The notes: generated from the sequence alone by a model not told the origin. Shown: positions 49,315 through 57,965, numbered from the stretch's first letter. The stretch: DNA of 64,000 bases from Flavobacterium gelidicaeli (GCF_013294005.1 NZ_JABSNK010000001.1:372001-436000), one strand, 5' to 3'. Numbers and translations: made by a program.

Positions 49315-50071
49315 AATAGGGGATAAAATATTACAGTCTCGTTTGTTTTTAGGAACGGGAAAATTTGGTTCGAATGCCCAAATGGAAGAAGCCATTTTAG
49401 CTTCAGAAAGTGAGTTGGTTACCGTAGCTTTAAAACGCATTGATCTCGAAACAGAAACAGATGCTATTTTGAAACACCTACAGCATGCACACATCAATTT
49501 ATTACCCAATACCTCTGGAGCAAGAAATACTAAAGAGGCAATTTTTGCCGCTCAATTAGCCAGAGAAGCGCTAGAAACCAACTGGCTAAAGTTAGAAATC
49601 CATCCCGATCCAAAATACTTGATGCCAGACGCTATCGAGACTTTGAGAGCCACAGAAGAATTAGCCAAGCTAGGTTTTATCGTATTGCCCTACATTCATG
49701 CTGATCCCGTTTTGTGCAAGCGATTAGAAGATGCTGGAACCGCGGCCGTGATGCCATTAGGTTCGCCAATAGGCAGCAATAAAGGACTTAAAACAATCGA
49801 TTTTCTGGAGATTATTATTGAACAATCTAAAGTTCCTGTGATTATTGACGCGGGTATTGGCGCACCATCGGATGCAGCAAAAGCAATGGAATTAGGTGCT
49901 GACGCTGTCTTAGTAAATACCGCTATTGCCGTTGCAGGAAATCCTAAACTAATGGCAGAGGCTTTTAAAGAGGCGGTAATTGCTGGTAGGAAAGCGTATG
50001 AAGCGAGATTAGGACAACAGTATAAACATGCTATGGCATCGAGTCCGTTGACGTCCTTTTTGTATGAATAG
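49295..50071 (+). CDS. thiG: Thiazole synthase ThiG
   Basis: A 258-residue enzyme that builds the thiazole phosphate from DXP, dehydroglycine and ThiS thiocarboxylate. It shows [20 protein letters not shown], the catalytic Lys region [27 protein letters not shown], and [20 protein letters not shown] with the C-terminus [17 protein letters not shown] degraded copy of this C-terminus follows 12 bp later. Confidence 0.96.
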   Translation: MEPSLFKIGDKILQSRLFLGTGKFGSNAQMEEAILASESELVTVALKRIDLETETDAILKHLQHAHINLLPNTSGARNTKEAIFAAQLAREALETNWLKLEIHPDPKYLMPDAIETLRATEELAKLGFIVLPYIHADPVLCKRLEDAGTAAVMPLGSPIGSNKGLKTIDFLEIIIEQSKVPVIIDAGIGAPSDAAKAMELGADAVLVNTAIAVAGNPKLMAEAFKEAVIAGRKAYEARLGQQYKHAMASSPLTSFLYE

Positions 50072-50082
50072 TTTATTGCTCT

Positions 50083-50159
50083 ATGATGAAGTTAGATTAG
50101 GGCGAAAGTATAAACATGCGATGACGTCAAGTCCGTCGATATCTTTTTCACAGATATAA
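50083..50159 (+). pseudogene. Degenerate second copy of the thiG 3' end
   Basis: The frame ending at TAA 50157-50159 reads YDEVRLGRKYKHAMTSSPSI then SFSQI. ThiG ends [20 protein letters not shown] then FLYE. The alignment is ungapped over about 65 bp (shared AGTATAAACATGC, AAGTCCGT/GAGTCCGT). It directly precedes the left inverted repeat of the GxxExxY unit. Confidence 0.85.
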
Positions 50160-50172
50160 AATAATTTAATTA

Positions 50173-50202
50173 GCACGCAGATTTGGCGGATTTTGGCAGA
50201 TG
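50173..50202 (+). repeat. Left inverted repeat flanking the GxxExxY gene
   Basis: GCACGCAGATTTGGCGGATT and following bases. The first 13 bases match exactly the reverse complement of the right repeat at 50,702-50,725. Confidence 0.7.
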
Positions 50203-50315
50203 AAAAATATTTTATCAGATTATAAAGCAATCTACTGATTTTTAATATTTTAAAATACATAATAAGAATTATTTACAGTAAATTATTACTTTTAATAAAA
50301 TATAAATTCTTAAAA

Positions 50316-50693
50316 ATGACTGAAAACGACATATCATTTAAAATTAGAGGAGCAATATTCAAAGTTTATAATACACTTGGTCCTGGCTTATTTGAGTCTG
50401 TATATGAAAGTGCATTGTATTATGAATTAACTAAGTTGGAATTAAAAGTTGAAAGACAAGTAGAAATCAATATTCCATACGAGGACATCATTTTAGATGT
50501 AGGGTTTAGAATTGATTTATTGGTTGAAGACAAAGTAGTCATTGAAATAAAGTCCGTGACAGATTTAGCACCTATTCATTATAAACAAATCACAAACTAT
50601 TTAAAACTAACGAATAAAAAGCTTGGCATACTTGTCAACTTCAACACAGTAACAATTTTAAATGATATTAAATGCGTAGCAAATAACCTGTAA
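50316..50693 (+). CDS. GxxExxY family protein
   Basis: A 125-residue protein of the GxxExxY family: LGPGLFESVYESALYYEL contains the name-giving motif. A PD-(D/E)XK-like core follows (GFRIDLLVEDKVVIEIKSVT with Asp and the E-x-K pair). The fold suggests nuclease ancestry, but no function is established to my knowledge. It is flanked by inverted repeats, sits inside the thiamin operon between thiG and thiH, and does not belong to the pathway. Probably a recent insertion. Confidence 0.88.
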   Translation: MTENDISFKIRGAIFKVYNTLGPGLFESVYESALYYELTKLELKVERQVEINIPYEDIILDVGFRIDLLVEDKVVIEIKSVTDLAPIHYKQITNYLKLTNKKLGILVNFNTVTILNDIKCVANNL

Positions 50694-50701
50694 AATATCA
50701 G

Positions 50702-50725
50702 CGCAAATCTGCAAAATCTGCGTGC
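50702..50725 (-). repeat. Right inverted repeat flanking the GxxExxY gene
   Basis: On the minus strand it reads GCACGCAGATTTTGCAGATT. It is the inverted partner of the repeat at 50,173-50,202. Confidence 0.7.
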
Positions 50726-50762
50726 GTGATCAACATTGTACTTACAATAACCTAAAGCACTA

Positions 50763-51878
50763 ATGACAACATTCAAATCTACTTTCGAACAATACAATTG
50801 GGATGAAATCCAATCCAAAATCTACGCTAGTACTGCAAAGCAAGTGGAGCAAGCCTTAGCCAAATCTAAAAGAAACTTAGATGACTTTTTAGTTTTGATC
50901 TCCCCAGCTGCGCAACCTTACCTCGAAGAAATGGCGCAGGAATGCCATGAACTAACTAAAAAACGTTTTGGTAAAACCATCCAAATGTATGCTCCTTTGT
51001 ATGTGAGTAACGAATGCCAGAACATTTGTACCTACTGTGGCTTTAGCCTTGACAATAAAATTAAGCGAAAGACCTTGCTTGATTCGGAGATTAGGCAAGA
51101 GGTAGCAGCATTGAAATCCTTAGGTTTTGACCATGTATTGTTAGTTGCTGGAGAAGCAAACTATACGGTGAATATCAACTACTTTCTAAACGCTGTTGAT
51201 GTAATCAAGAATGACTTTTCGATTATTTCTATTGAGGTGCAACCGCTTTCGCAAGAAGAATACGAACGCTTGCATGAAGCTGGTGTGTACTCCGTGTTAG
51301 TGTATCAGGAAACCTATCATCAGGAGGTGTATAAAAAGTATCATACCAAAGGAAAAAAATCCAACTTTGATTTTAGACTAGACACGCCAGATCGCATAGG
51401 GAAAGCCGGCATACACAAAATAGGATTGGGTGTGTTATTGGGTTTAGAAGATTGGCGAACCGATAGTTTTTTTAACGCTTTGCATCTAGATTACTTACAG
51501 AAAACCTATTGGCAAACGAAGTACTCCGTTTCGTTTCCAAGATTACGACCTGCAGAAGGTACCGCTCCACCTAATTTTATTATGGATGACCGAGATTTGA
51601 CTCAGCTGATTTGCGCTTATCGTTTGTGGAATGAAGACTTGGAGATTTCGATTTCGACTCGAGAGAATGAAAACTTTAGAAACAACATTATCCCCATTGG
51701 AACAACAAGCTTGAGTGCGGGTTCAAAAACAAATCCAGGTGGTTATGTGGTCGATCCCCAATCGTTAGAGCAATTCGAAATTAGTGACGAGCGCTCTGTA
51801 GCAGAGATTGCCGACATTATCAGATCTAAAGGCTACGAGCCCGTATGGAAAGATTGGGACAAGAGTTTTGCCCCCTAA
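50763..51878 (+). CDS. thiH: 2-iminoacetate synthase ThiH
   Basis: A 371-residue radical-SAM tyrosine lyase that supplies dehydroglycine for ThiG. It has the cluster motif CQNICTYC in YVSNECQNICTYCGF, the downstream LGVLLGLEDWRTDSFFNALH, and the C-terminal biotin/thiamin-synthesis-associated domain. ThiH instead of ThiO indicates the tyrosine-dependent route. The final residues FAP and the stop codon are provided by a GC-rich repeat. Confidence 0.95.
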   Translation: MTTFKSTFEQYNWDEIQSKIYASTAKQVEQALAKSKRNLDDFLVLISPAAQPYLEEMAQECHELTKKRFGKTIQMYAPLYVSNECQNICTYCGFSLDNKIKRKTLLDSEIRQEVAALKSLGFDHVLLVAGEANYTVNINYFLNAVDVIKNDFSIISIEVQPLSQEEYERLHEAGVYSVLVYQETYHQEVYKKYHTKGKKSNFDFRLDTPDRIGKAGIHKIGLGVLLGLEDWRTDSFFNALHLDYLQKTYWQTKYSVSFPRLRPAEGTAPPNFIMDDRDLTQLICAYRLWNEDLEISISTRENENFRNNIIPIGTTSLSAGSKTNPGGYVVDPQSLEQFEISDERSVAEIADIIRSKGYEPVWKDWDKSFAP

Positions 51879-51895
51879 CCCCCGAAGTGGGAATT
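51871..51895 (+). repeat. GC-rich palindromic repeat, copy 3 (at the thiH stop codon)
   Basis: GCCCCCTAACCCCCGAAGTG starts inside the thiH coding region and supplies its TAA stop. Confidence 0.8.
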
Positions 51896-52025
51896 CCTTG
51901 ATTGCGGTAACTGTTTTTGATACCGTTTAAGTAAATCTAAGAACTTCACAATAACTGACATTCAATTTACTTTTCACTAGCTACTTTTGACTAATCACTA
52001 TTCACAAGTTACTAAGTACTATTAA

Positions 52026-52255
52026 CTTATTACTATTCACTTAGGATGAAATAAATTACCACTTAAAAAAGGTTCTCGACTCCGCTCGAACTGACAGCTG
52101 ATTTGCTAATTACTATTAACTAATAACTTTTCACTAGTTACTTATTACTATTCACTTAGGATGAAATAAATTACCGCTTAAATAAAGGTTCTCTACTCCG
52201 CTCGAACTGACAGCTACTTACTAATTACTATTAACCAATAACTTTTCATTAGTTA
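52026..52255. repeat. Two tandem 115-bp repeat units between thiH and thiF
   Basis: Copies at 52,026-52,140 and 52,141-52,255 differ at a few positions. Each contains TTAGGATGAAATAAATTACC, the imperfect palindrome GTTCTCGACTCCGCTCGAAC (GTTCTCTACT... in copy 2) and an ATTACTATTAACTAATAACT tail. Related ACTAGTTACT-type units fill the rest of the 407-bp gap between thiH and thiF. No gene is present. Confidence 0.8.
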
Positions 52256-52285
52256 CTAATCACTTTTCACTAATTACTAAAACAC

Positions 52286-52996
52286 ATGAGCATTATACAA
52301 GATTTTTTACGTTACAACCGACAAGTAATGTTACCCGAAGTGGGTGACGCTGGCCAAGCAAAAATTAAAAAAGCCAAAGTATTGGTTATTGGCGCGGGAG
52401 GCTTGGGCTGTCCTATCTTACAGTATTTGGCCACGGCTGGTGTTGGCACTATTGGTATCATTGATTTTGATACTATCGAAATTCACAACCTCCACCGTCA
52501 GATATTATATACTGAAGATCAAGTGGGATTATCAAAAGCCGCAACTGCCAAAGCGACTTTACACAAATTAAATCCGTTAATCAATGTGATTGCTATTCCC
52601 GAAAAGCTTACTGCAGCTAATGCGGCTTCTATCTTGGATGACTTTGATATTATCGTCGATGGTTCTGATAATTTTGCTACCCGCTATTTAGTTAACGATA
52701 CTTGCGTGAGTCTGGATAAAACATTGATTTATGGAAGTATCTTAGGTTTTGAAGGACAAGTTGCCGTCTTTAATCATCGAAAGAGTAAAAACCTGAGAGA
52801 CTTGTTTCCAGATTCACCTGACCCAAAGGATGTGCCTAATTGTAATATGAATGGTGTACTAGGTACTTTGCCAGGGATGATTGGGACTATGATGGCGCAT
52901 GAGACATTGAAGGTGATATTGGAATTGCCTTGTTTAAGGAATGAGTTGGTTTTGTTTAGTACGTTGAACTGGCAGTTTACTAAGTTGAAGTTTTAG
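52286..52996 (+). CDS. thiF: ThiF/MoeB-type adenylyltransferase for ThiS
   Basis: A 236-residue E1-like enzyme. It has the nucleotide loop VLVIGAGGLGCPILQYLATA, the acidic/Arg site IIDFDTIEIHNLHRQILYTE, IVDGSDNFATRYLVND and the VPNCNMNGVLGTLPG segment with one Cys. The usual CxxC zinc pair reads NLRD, so this zinc site is absent, and there is no rhodanese domain. Its position at the end of the thiamin operon supports a ThiS partner, though it may serve molybdopterin too. Confidence 0.88.
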   Translation: MSIIQDFLRYNRQVMLPEVGDAGQAKIKKAKVLVIGAGGLGCPILQYLATAGVGTIGIIDFDTIEIHNLHRQILYTEDQVGLSKAATAKATLHKLNPLINVIAIPEKLTAANAASILDDFDIIVDGSDNFATRYLVNDTCVSLDKTLIYGSILGFEGQVAVFNHRKSKNLRDLFPDSPDPKDVPNCNMNGVLGTLPGMIGTMMAHETLKVILELPCLRNELVLFSTLNWQFTKLKF

Positions 52997-53189
52997 TTTT
53001 TTTTTGAGTTATTGAGTTACTGAGTTGCAAAGTGGCAGCGTTGCAGAGTTGTTGCGAAATGGAACACGGATGACGCGGATTTGCTAAAGCAAAAACACGG
53101 ATGAAAACGGATTTTATACTTTATGCTGTTTACTTTGATTGTATGATTTTTGCACGCAGATTTAAATGGATCTTAATGGATTTATTAAC
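52997..53189. repeat. Mixed dispersed repeats after thiF
   Basis: No gene. From left: GAGTTACTGAGTTGCAAAG (about 53,011); ACACGGATGACGCGGATTTG (53,062) and ACACGGATGAAAACGGATTT (53,095) in direct orientation; GCACGCAGATTTAAATGGAT (53,152), related to the inverted repeats around the GxxExxY gene. Confidence 0.6.
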
Positions 53190-53400
53190 TGTTCTTTTTT
53201 GCTTTATGAGGTAGTGAACTTCTTATGCTTTACAATTTTCTTTGTGAGAGGGATGTGTTTTGCCCCAGATGGGAGTGGAAAGCCCAGAGGGAAAAAACTA
53301 TTTTTTCTAGGCGTAAAAGAGCGACCGCAGGAAGCTCCTTTTATGACTTTAGAAAAAAAGGTTTTGAGCGAGGACTTGTAGCGTACAGCTGGATTAGGCT
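53190..53400 (-). repeat. Dispersed flavobacterial intergenic element, copy 2
   Basis: On the minus strand it begins at the aat stop codon with GAGCCTAATCCAGCTGTACG. It includes AGGAGCTTCCTGCGGTCGCT and CCACTCCCATCTGGGGC, and runs out near GAAGTTCACTACCTCATAAA. It shares its ends with the copy at 6,596-6,683. A 71-codon open frame across it is not considered a gene. Confidence 0.6.
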
Positions 53401-54042
53401 CTAATTATTGTCTTTAAGAATCGAAATGAAGTCTTGACGTGGTATTTCGCGGCAACCTAGGCTTTCTAGATGTTCGTTGTAGACTTGGCAGTCTAGAAGT
53501 TTATAATTTTCTTTTTGCAAATGGCGGACTAAGGTGATAAATGCGACTTTGCTTGCGTTAGAAACTTTTGAAAACATGCTTTCGCCACAGAAAATATGAC
53601 CTAAATCAATGCCGTATAATCCGCCTACTATCTGGCCATCTTGCCACACCTCAACAGACTTTGCGATGCCTAGTTCATGCAACTTGCAATAGGCTTCGAT
53701 CATGTCATTAGTAATCCAGGTTCCGTTTTGACCGTCGCGCTTTATTTGCTGGCAGTTGGCAATTACTTCTCTAAAATTTTGATTAAAAGTAACTGTAAAT
53801 GTATCTCGGTTGAAGATGTTTCGCATGCTCTTTGTGACTACTAACTCGTCAAGAAATAAAACCATACGCGGATTGGGAGACCACCAGGTGATGGGTTCGC
53901 CATCTTCAAACCAAGGAAAAATACCGCTTTTATATGCTAATAGTAATCTTTGTGGCGATAAATCACCACCTAAGGCAATAATTCCAGAAGAATGCGTTAA
54001 TGATACGTGAGGGAAAAATAAATCTTGCGATAAATAATGCAT
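53401..54042 (-). CDS. aat: Leucyl/phenylalanyl-tRNA-protein transferase
   Basis: A 213-residue enzyme that adds Leu or Phe to proteins with N-terminal Lys or Arg, marking them for ClpS/ClpAP degradation. Signatures are GDLSPQRLLLAYKSGIFPWF, ITWWSPNPRMVL, NGTWITNDMIEAYCKLHELG, and GGLYGIDLGHIFCGESMFS. Full length. A dispersed repeat starts at its stop codon. Confidence 0.96.
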   Translation of the reverse strand: MHYLSQDLFFPHVSLTHSSGIIALGGDLSPQRLLLAYKSGIFPWFEDGEPITWWSPNPRMVLFLDELVVTKSMRNIFNRDTFTVTFNQNFREVIANCQQIKRDGQNGTWITNDMIEAYCKLHELGIAKSVEVWQDGQIVGGLYGIDLGHIFCGESMFSKVSNASKVAFITLVRHLQKENYKLLDCQVYNEHLESLGCREIPRQDFISILKDNN

Positions 54043-54111
54043 AAGTTTGGGACTGTAATTATAGTATAAAGGCTTATTTTTGATGAAATTACTTTTTCAA
54101 CTTATTATAAA

Positions 54112-54843
54112 ATGAAAAAAATAACTGTAACACTCCTCTTTATCCTAATGATTCCACAAATGTATGGACAAAATGTGGATAGTTTAGCGGTATCAAAAAA
54201 ACTAAGTTATAAGCAATTTATAGTTCCCGCAGCATTTATTACTGCAGGTGCAATTTTATTAAATTCTGAACTTAACCAGGATATTCAAACAAAGACAAAT
54301 AATGTTTTTGGTTCTGATTTTAAATCTAGAATAGATGATGTTTTTCCGTTTGTTCCTATTGGACAAATCTATTTAGGTAAATCTCTGGGGTTTCAACCAA
54401 AAACAAATTATAGGAATCAAACTGTAACTATTTTAGTAGCTAATGCGGCAACTATAATTGTTTATGAAATGACGAAACGTTTAGCGAAGAGAGACCGCCC
54501 TGATTTGTCTAATAATTTAAGTTTCCCCTCAGGACATTCGGCTGTGGCATTTACAAATGCTACTCTTTTATATTATGAATATAAAGATGCTAATTTTTGG
54601 TATGCGAGCAGCGGTTTTCTATTTGCAGGAGCCACCGCAGCATTTAGAATTGCTAATAACAAACACTTTGCATCTGATGTGCTTGTAGGTGCTGGAATAG
54701 GTTTAGCCTCTGGAATTGTCTTCTCGCATATTAGTCCGTTAAAATCATTTAGAGTTTCTAAAAAATCAAAAACTACTGCTTTTATTTACCCACAAATAGG
54801 CAATCATCTAGGGATAGGCGCTATCATAAACCCAAATTTTTAG
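54112..54843 (+). CDS. PAP2-family membrane-associated phosphatase
   Basis: A 243-residue exported protein with signal peptide MKKITVTLLFILMIPQMYGQ. The three PAP2 motifs are visible: KRLAKRDRP, FPSGHSAVAF and FRIANNKHFASD (catalytic His and Asp). Likely substrates are undecaprenyl or phosphatidic phosphates in the envelope; the exact one is unknown. It is divergent from aat and convergent with the DUF3127 gene. Confidence 0.9.
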   Translation: MKKITVTLLFILMIPQMYGQNVDSLAVSKKLSYKQFIVPAAFITAGAILLNSELNQDIQTKTNNVFGSDFKSRIDDVFPFVPIGQIYLGKSLGFQPKTNYRNQTVTILVANAATIIVYEMTKRLAKRDRPDLSNNLSFPSGHSAVAFTNATLLYYEYKDANFWYASSGFLFAGATAAFRIANNKHFASDVLVGAGIGLASGIVFSHISPLKSFRVSKKSKTTAFIYPQIGNHLGIGAIINPNF

Positions 54844-54846
54844 GTA

Positions 54847-54877
54847 TAAAAAAAACCTTGATTTCTCAAGGCTTTTA
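54847..54877. terminator. Bidirectional terminator between PAP2 and DUF3127 genes
   Basis: Stem AAACCTTG / CAAGGCTTT with flanking A and T runs in a 56-bp convergent gap. Confidence 0.75.
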
Positions 54878-54899
54878 TATACTGTATTTTACGCTTTGA

Positions 54900-55274
54900 T
54901 TAAAAAGGCAAATCGTCTGCTTCTTCTTCATTTAAGTTTGTCGCTGGTGCAAAAGCTTGAGCTGAAGGCATAGGTGCAGATGGCCCTTGTGGTTCACCAA
55001 CAGGTACTTTTTCAATTCTCCATCCTTGAATACTATTGAAATATCTCGTTTCTCCTTGTGGATTAACCCATTCTCTACCTCTCAAGTTGATTGATACTTT
55101 TACTGGATCACCAATGCTATAATTGTTTAACAAATCACATTTATCTTGAGTAAACTCAATCATGATGTGTTGCGGATACTGCTCTTCGGTAGTAACAACT
55201 AGTTCTCTTTTTTTAAATGATGCACTAACTTGTTGCTCTGGATTAACAACTTTAATTTTCCCTGTAACTTCCAT
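54900..55274 (-). CDS. DUF3127 protein, OB-fold-like with SSB-type acidic tip
   Basis: A 124-residue protein: residues 1-90 are the DUF3127 domain (MEVTGKIKVVNPEQQVSASF, HIMIEFTQDKCDLLNNYSIG, RYFNSIQGWRIEKV), predicted beta-barrel. A Pro/Ala-rich linker follows, and then the C-terminus EEEADDLPF. That tip resembles the D-D-[IL]-P-F end by which SSB recruits repair proteins. The domain has no proven function that I know; single-stranded nucleic-acid binding is an inference. Confidence 0.85.
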   Translation of the reverse strand: MEVTGKIKVVNPEQQVSASFKKRELVVTTEEQYPQHIMIEFTQDKCDLLNNYSIGDPVKVSINLRGREWVNPQGETRYFNSIQGWRIEKVPVGEPQGPSAPMPSAQAFAPATNLNEEEADDLPF

Positions 55275-55301
55275 CTTCGTTATTTTAATTGTTATATAAG
55301 A

Positions 55302-56177
55302 TTATTTTTTTGCTAAAAGCACTTTCCACGCCGAAACAACATCATTGTCATTTAAGTATTTTTTTGCCTCTAAATGCACTTTTTCTAGATCATCAGCACT
55401 TAAAACGGCCTTAACCGAAAAGTTATTTGAGACAAAGATACTAACTTCTTCTGGCGTAGGCAAGGCTTCTATGTTTCCTAATTTCCCTAAATCATTTCCG
55501 TCAAAAACAGTACTCACTATAACTTCCTTAGGGATAGCATCTACGCCTATTCCCAGAGTTGCTAAAGGTTTTGGCACTTCAAATAATCCTTGATTTGATC
55601 TCGAATACCAATTTCCTCCTAGTCTGGAAACTAAGTCAATTTTATATTGATCTATACTTCCGTTTTCGTCTAGAATTGCTTCATCAATGTGGATTTTGAT
55701 CACTTCACACAAAATTAAATTCCCTGCTCCTCCCTCATCACCTAAAGCGATAATTTGAGTCACTTTACATTCAAACTGTACAGGAGATTCTTTTACTCTA
55801 AACGGTTTTACTAAATCAGAAGGAACTGCTGTTAGTCCCGATTTTATAAATTCATTCACGCCATCAGCATACTCAGTGCTTGCTAATGATGTTTGTTGAA
55901 CAATATCAAAATTCACTACGTTAATCACCACTTCCTTAGTAGCCTCACAGTTGATTAGCGTATGTTTAATTGAATTATCACGTACCCGTCTGGCAGGTGA
56001 AAAAACAAGAATAGGCGGATTAGCACTAAATACATTAAAGAAACTAAAAGGCGACAAATTAGGATTACCATCTACATCAACGGTACTCGCAAACGCTATT
56101 GGTCTTGGTCCTACTGAACCTTGTAAATACCCTTGCAACTTTGCTGTTTCTATACTTTTAGGATCAATACTAATCAT
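55302..56177 (-). CDS. Flavin reductase-like FMN-binding protein
   Basis: A 291-residue flavoprotein with the split-barrel FMN-binding domain in residues 15-200. Features are LQGYLQGSVGPRPIAFASTV, NLSPFSFFNVFSANPPILVF and the DNSIKHTLINCEATKEVVIN segment. A C-terminal 80-residue helical extension follows. The family includes flavin reductases and proteins that simply bind FMN. It lies 27 bp upstream of the DUF3127 gene on the same strand. Confidence 0.88.
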   Translation of the reverse strand: MISIDPKSIETAKLQGYLQGSVGPRPIAFASTVDVDGNPNLSPFSFFNVFSANPPILVFSPARRVRDNSIKHTLINCEATKEVVINVVNFDIVQQTSLASTEYADGVNEFIKSGLTAVPSDLVKPFRVKESPVQFECKVTQIIALGDEGGAGNLILCEVIKIHIDEAILDENGSIDQYKIDLVSRLGGNWYSRSNQGLFEVPKPLATLGIGVDAIPKEVIVSTVFDGNDLGKLGNIEALPTPEEVSIFVSNNFSVKAVLSADDLEKVHLEAKKYLNDNDVVSAWKVLLAKK

Positions 56178-56365
56178 GTTATATTATTTTTTTTCTAGTT
56201 AAAAAAATGGTGTCATACAAAAGTAAACAAATGAAATTACTATAAAAACAGGATTGCTCTTTTAATCCTTTAAAATTATTTTCTTTTTGAAATCAATGCT
56301 TTCGCCAATAAACTAAAACAATGCAGCATATATTTTGTTATATTTATCGCTCAAACAATTAAATT

Positions 56366-57529
56366 ATGCAGTTTTCTGAAAGAAGAAACACAAGCCGGTG
56401 GGTTATTATTGCTACTTCCTTTTTAATCATCACATTGATATTATGGAATACCTATACTTTTTTTCAAATTTTTAAAAATGAAGAACGTTTAAAAATGAAT
56501 CTTTGGGCTCAAGCCCAAAAAACCCTTATAAATGCTGAAGTTGACGCTGATGTAGAGTTACCATTACAAGTTTTTAGTAATAACACTTCTATACCCATTA
56601 TGTTAATTAAAAACGATCGCATTATAAATACCATAAATATAGATAATGCCATTGTTAAAGATGAAAACGCATCAAGAAAATTTCTAGAAAAATTAAAGAA
56701 TGAAAACCCTCCAATTGTAGTTGAATACATCCCTGGGAAATTTCAAAAATTATATTATGGGAATTCTGAATTACTAAATAAACTTAAGTACTACCCTATT
56801 GCGCTAGTCTTAATATTAGTGCTTTTTATTGCTTTAATTTACTATTTTTATATCAGTACTAAAACTGCTACGCAAAACAAACTTTGGGCAGGAATGGCCA
56901 AGGAAACAGCACACCAAATAGGAACGCCGTTATCTTCTTTAATAGGTTGGGTCGAAATATTGAAGAGCGATGATGTTGAAGAATATATTATTATCGAAAT
57001 TGAAAAAGACATAGAGAGACTGCAAACCATTACAGACCGGTTTTCAAAAATAGGTTCAAAACCCATACTAGAAAAAACAGATATCATTGATGCTACATTA
57101 ACGGCTTATAATTATCTTCAGTTGCGTTTTTCAAAGCAAATTGAGTTTAGTTTTTCTGCGCCAAAAACACCTATTTACACCTTATTAAATTCAAGTTTAC
57201 ACAGCTGGACCATAGAAAATCTAGTAAAAAACGCTATTGACGCAATGAAGGGGAAAGGAAAATTATCCTTAAAAATTGAACACGATAAAGATACCGTAAA
57301 AATTAATATAACTGATACCGGAAGTGGCATCCCTAAAAGTCAATACAAAACTATTTTTGAACCCGGATACACCACTAAAAAAAGAGGTTGGGGATTGGGA
57401 CTGTCTCTTACTAAAAGAATTGTAGAAGAGTATCATACTGGAAAAATAAAAGTATTGCATTCAGATATAGGGAAAGGAACTACAATACAAGTGGCAATAA
57501 AAAAACACACGAATATTGGTAATCAATAA
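56366..57529 (+). CDS. Membrane sensor histidine kinase (orphan)
   Basis: A 387-residue kinase with two hydrophobic helices (about 12-33 and 142-165) enclosing a 105-residue sensor region. A HisKA-like dimerisation domain holds the phospho-acceptor His in AKETAHQIGTPLSSLIGWVE, followed by an HATPase domain (N box ENLVKNAIDAM, DTGSGIP, GWGLGLSLTKRIVEEYH). No response regulator is adjacent, so the partner is unknown. A terminator hairpin overlaps the last codons. Confidence 0.92.
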   Translation: MQFSERRNTSRWVIIATSFLIITLILWNTYTFFQIFKNEERLKMNLWAQAQKTLINAEVDADVELPLQVFSNNTSIPIMLIKNDRIINTINIDNAIVKDENASRKFLEKLKNENPPIVVEYIPGKFQKLYYGNSELLNKLKYYPIALVLILVLFIALIYYFYISTKTATQNKLWAGMAKETAHQIGTPLSSLIGWVEILKSDDVEEYIIIEIEKDIERLQTITDRFSKIGSKPILEKTDIIDATLTAYNYLQLRFSKQIEFSFSAPKTPIYTLLNSSLHSWTIENLVKNAIDAMKGKGKLSLKIEHDKDTVKINITDTGSGIPKSQYKTIFEPGYTTKKRGWGLGLSLTKRIVEEYHTGKIKVLHSDIGKGTTIQVAIKKHTNIGNQ

Positions 57530-57550
57530 TTCGTGTGTGCTTTATTTTTA
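57502..57550. terminator. Bidirectional terminator overlapping the kinase stop codon
   Basis: CACACGAA (57507) pairs with TTCGTGTG (57530), extended by AATATTG/CAATAAT, with A and T runs outside. The left arm is coding (C-terminus KKHTNIGNQ of the kinase). It serves the convergent HIT gene too. Confidence 0.7.
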
Positions 57551-57937
57551 TAGCTTAGCCTGAATGCTTTTTGCAACAGCTTCAAACTCTTCTTTAGATA
57601 AGCTTACTTTATTTTGAAAACGCATTTCATCCATTTCGTTTAACGGAATCAAGTGTACATGCGCATGAGGAACTTCTAGACCTACAACAGCCATTCCTAC
57701 ACGTTTACAAAGCACTGCTTTTTCTAAAGCTATAGCTACTTTCCTAGAAAAATGCATTAACCCTAGGTAGTGCGTTTCCTCCATATCAAAAATCTTATCG
57801 ACTTCAAATTTTGGTATGCATAACGTATGTCCTTTTGCATTAGGATTTACATCTAGAAAAGCCAAATAATTCTCGTCTTCTGTGATTTTATAACACGGAA
57901 TTTCGCCATTTACTATTTTAGTGAATATAGAACTCAT
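57548..57937 (-). CDS. HIT family protein (HINT-like hydrolase)
   Basis: A 129-residue histidine-triad protein: SSIFTKIVNGEIPCYKITED, then the active site PHAHVHLIPL (H-x-H-x-H). By family it hydrolyses nucleotide phosphoramidates or related dinucleotides. It lies 28 bp after greA on the same strand, a pair often found together in Flavobacteriaceae. Confidence 0.94.
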   Translation of the reverse strand: MSSIFTKIVNGEIPCYKITEDENYLAFLDVNPNAKGHTLCIPKFEVDKIFDMEETHYLGLMHFSRKVAIALEKAVLCKRVGMAVVGLEVPHAHVHLIPLNEMDEMRFQNKVSLSKEEFEAVAKSIQAKL

Positions 57938-57965
57938 GATGTTTTATTTTATTTAGTAAAAAAAA

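Noticed and set aside
50083..50159. Functional small gene after thiG
   Set aside because: It aligns with the thiG C-terminus without a start or N-terminal part, so it is a fragment.
52026..52255. CRISPR array
   Set aside because: Only two long adjacent units without unique spacers; no cas genes in the window.
53166..53381. 71-codon open frame after thiF
   Set aside because: It runs through dispersed repeat elements, and the peptide composition reflects the repeat rather than a protein.
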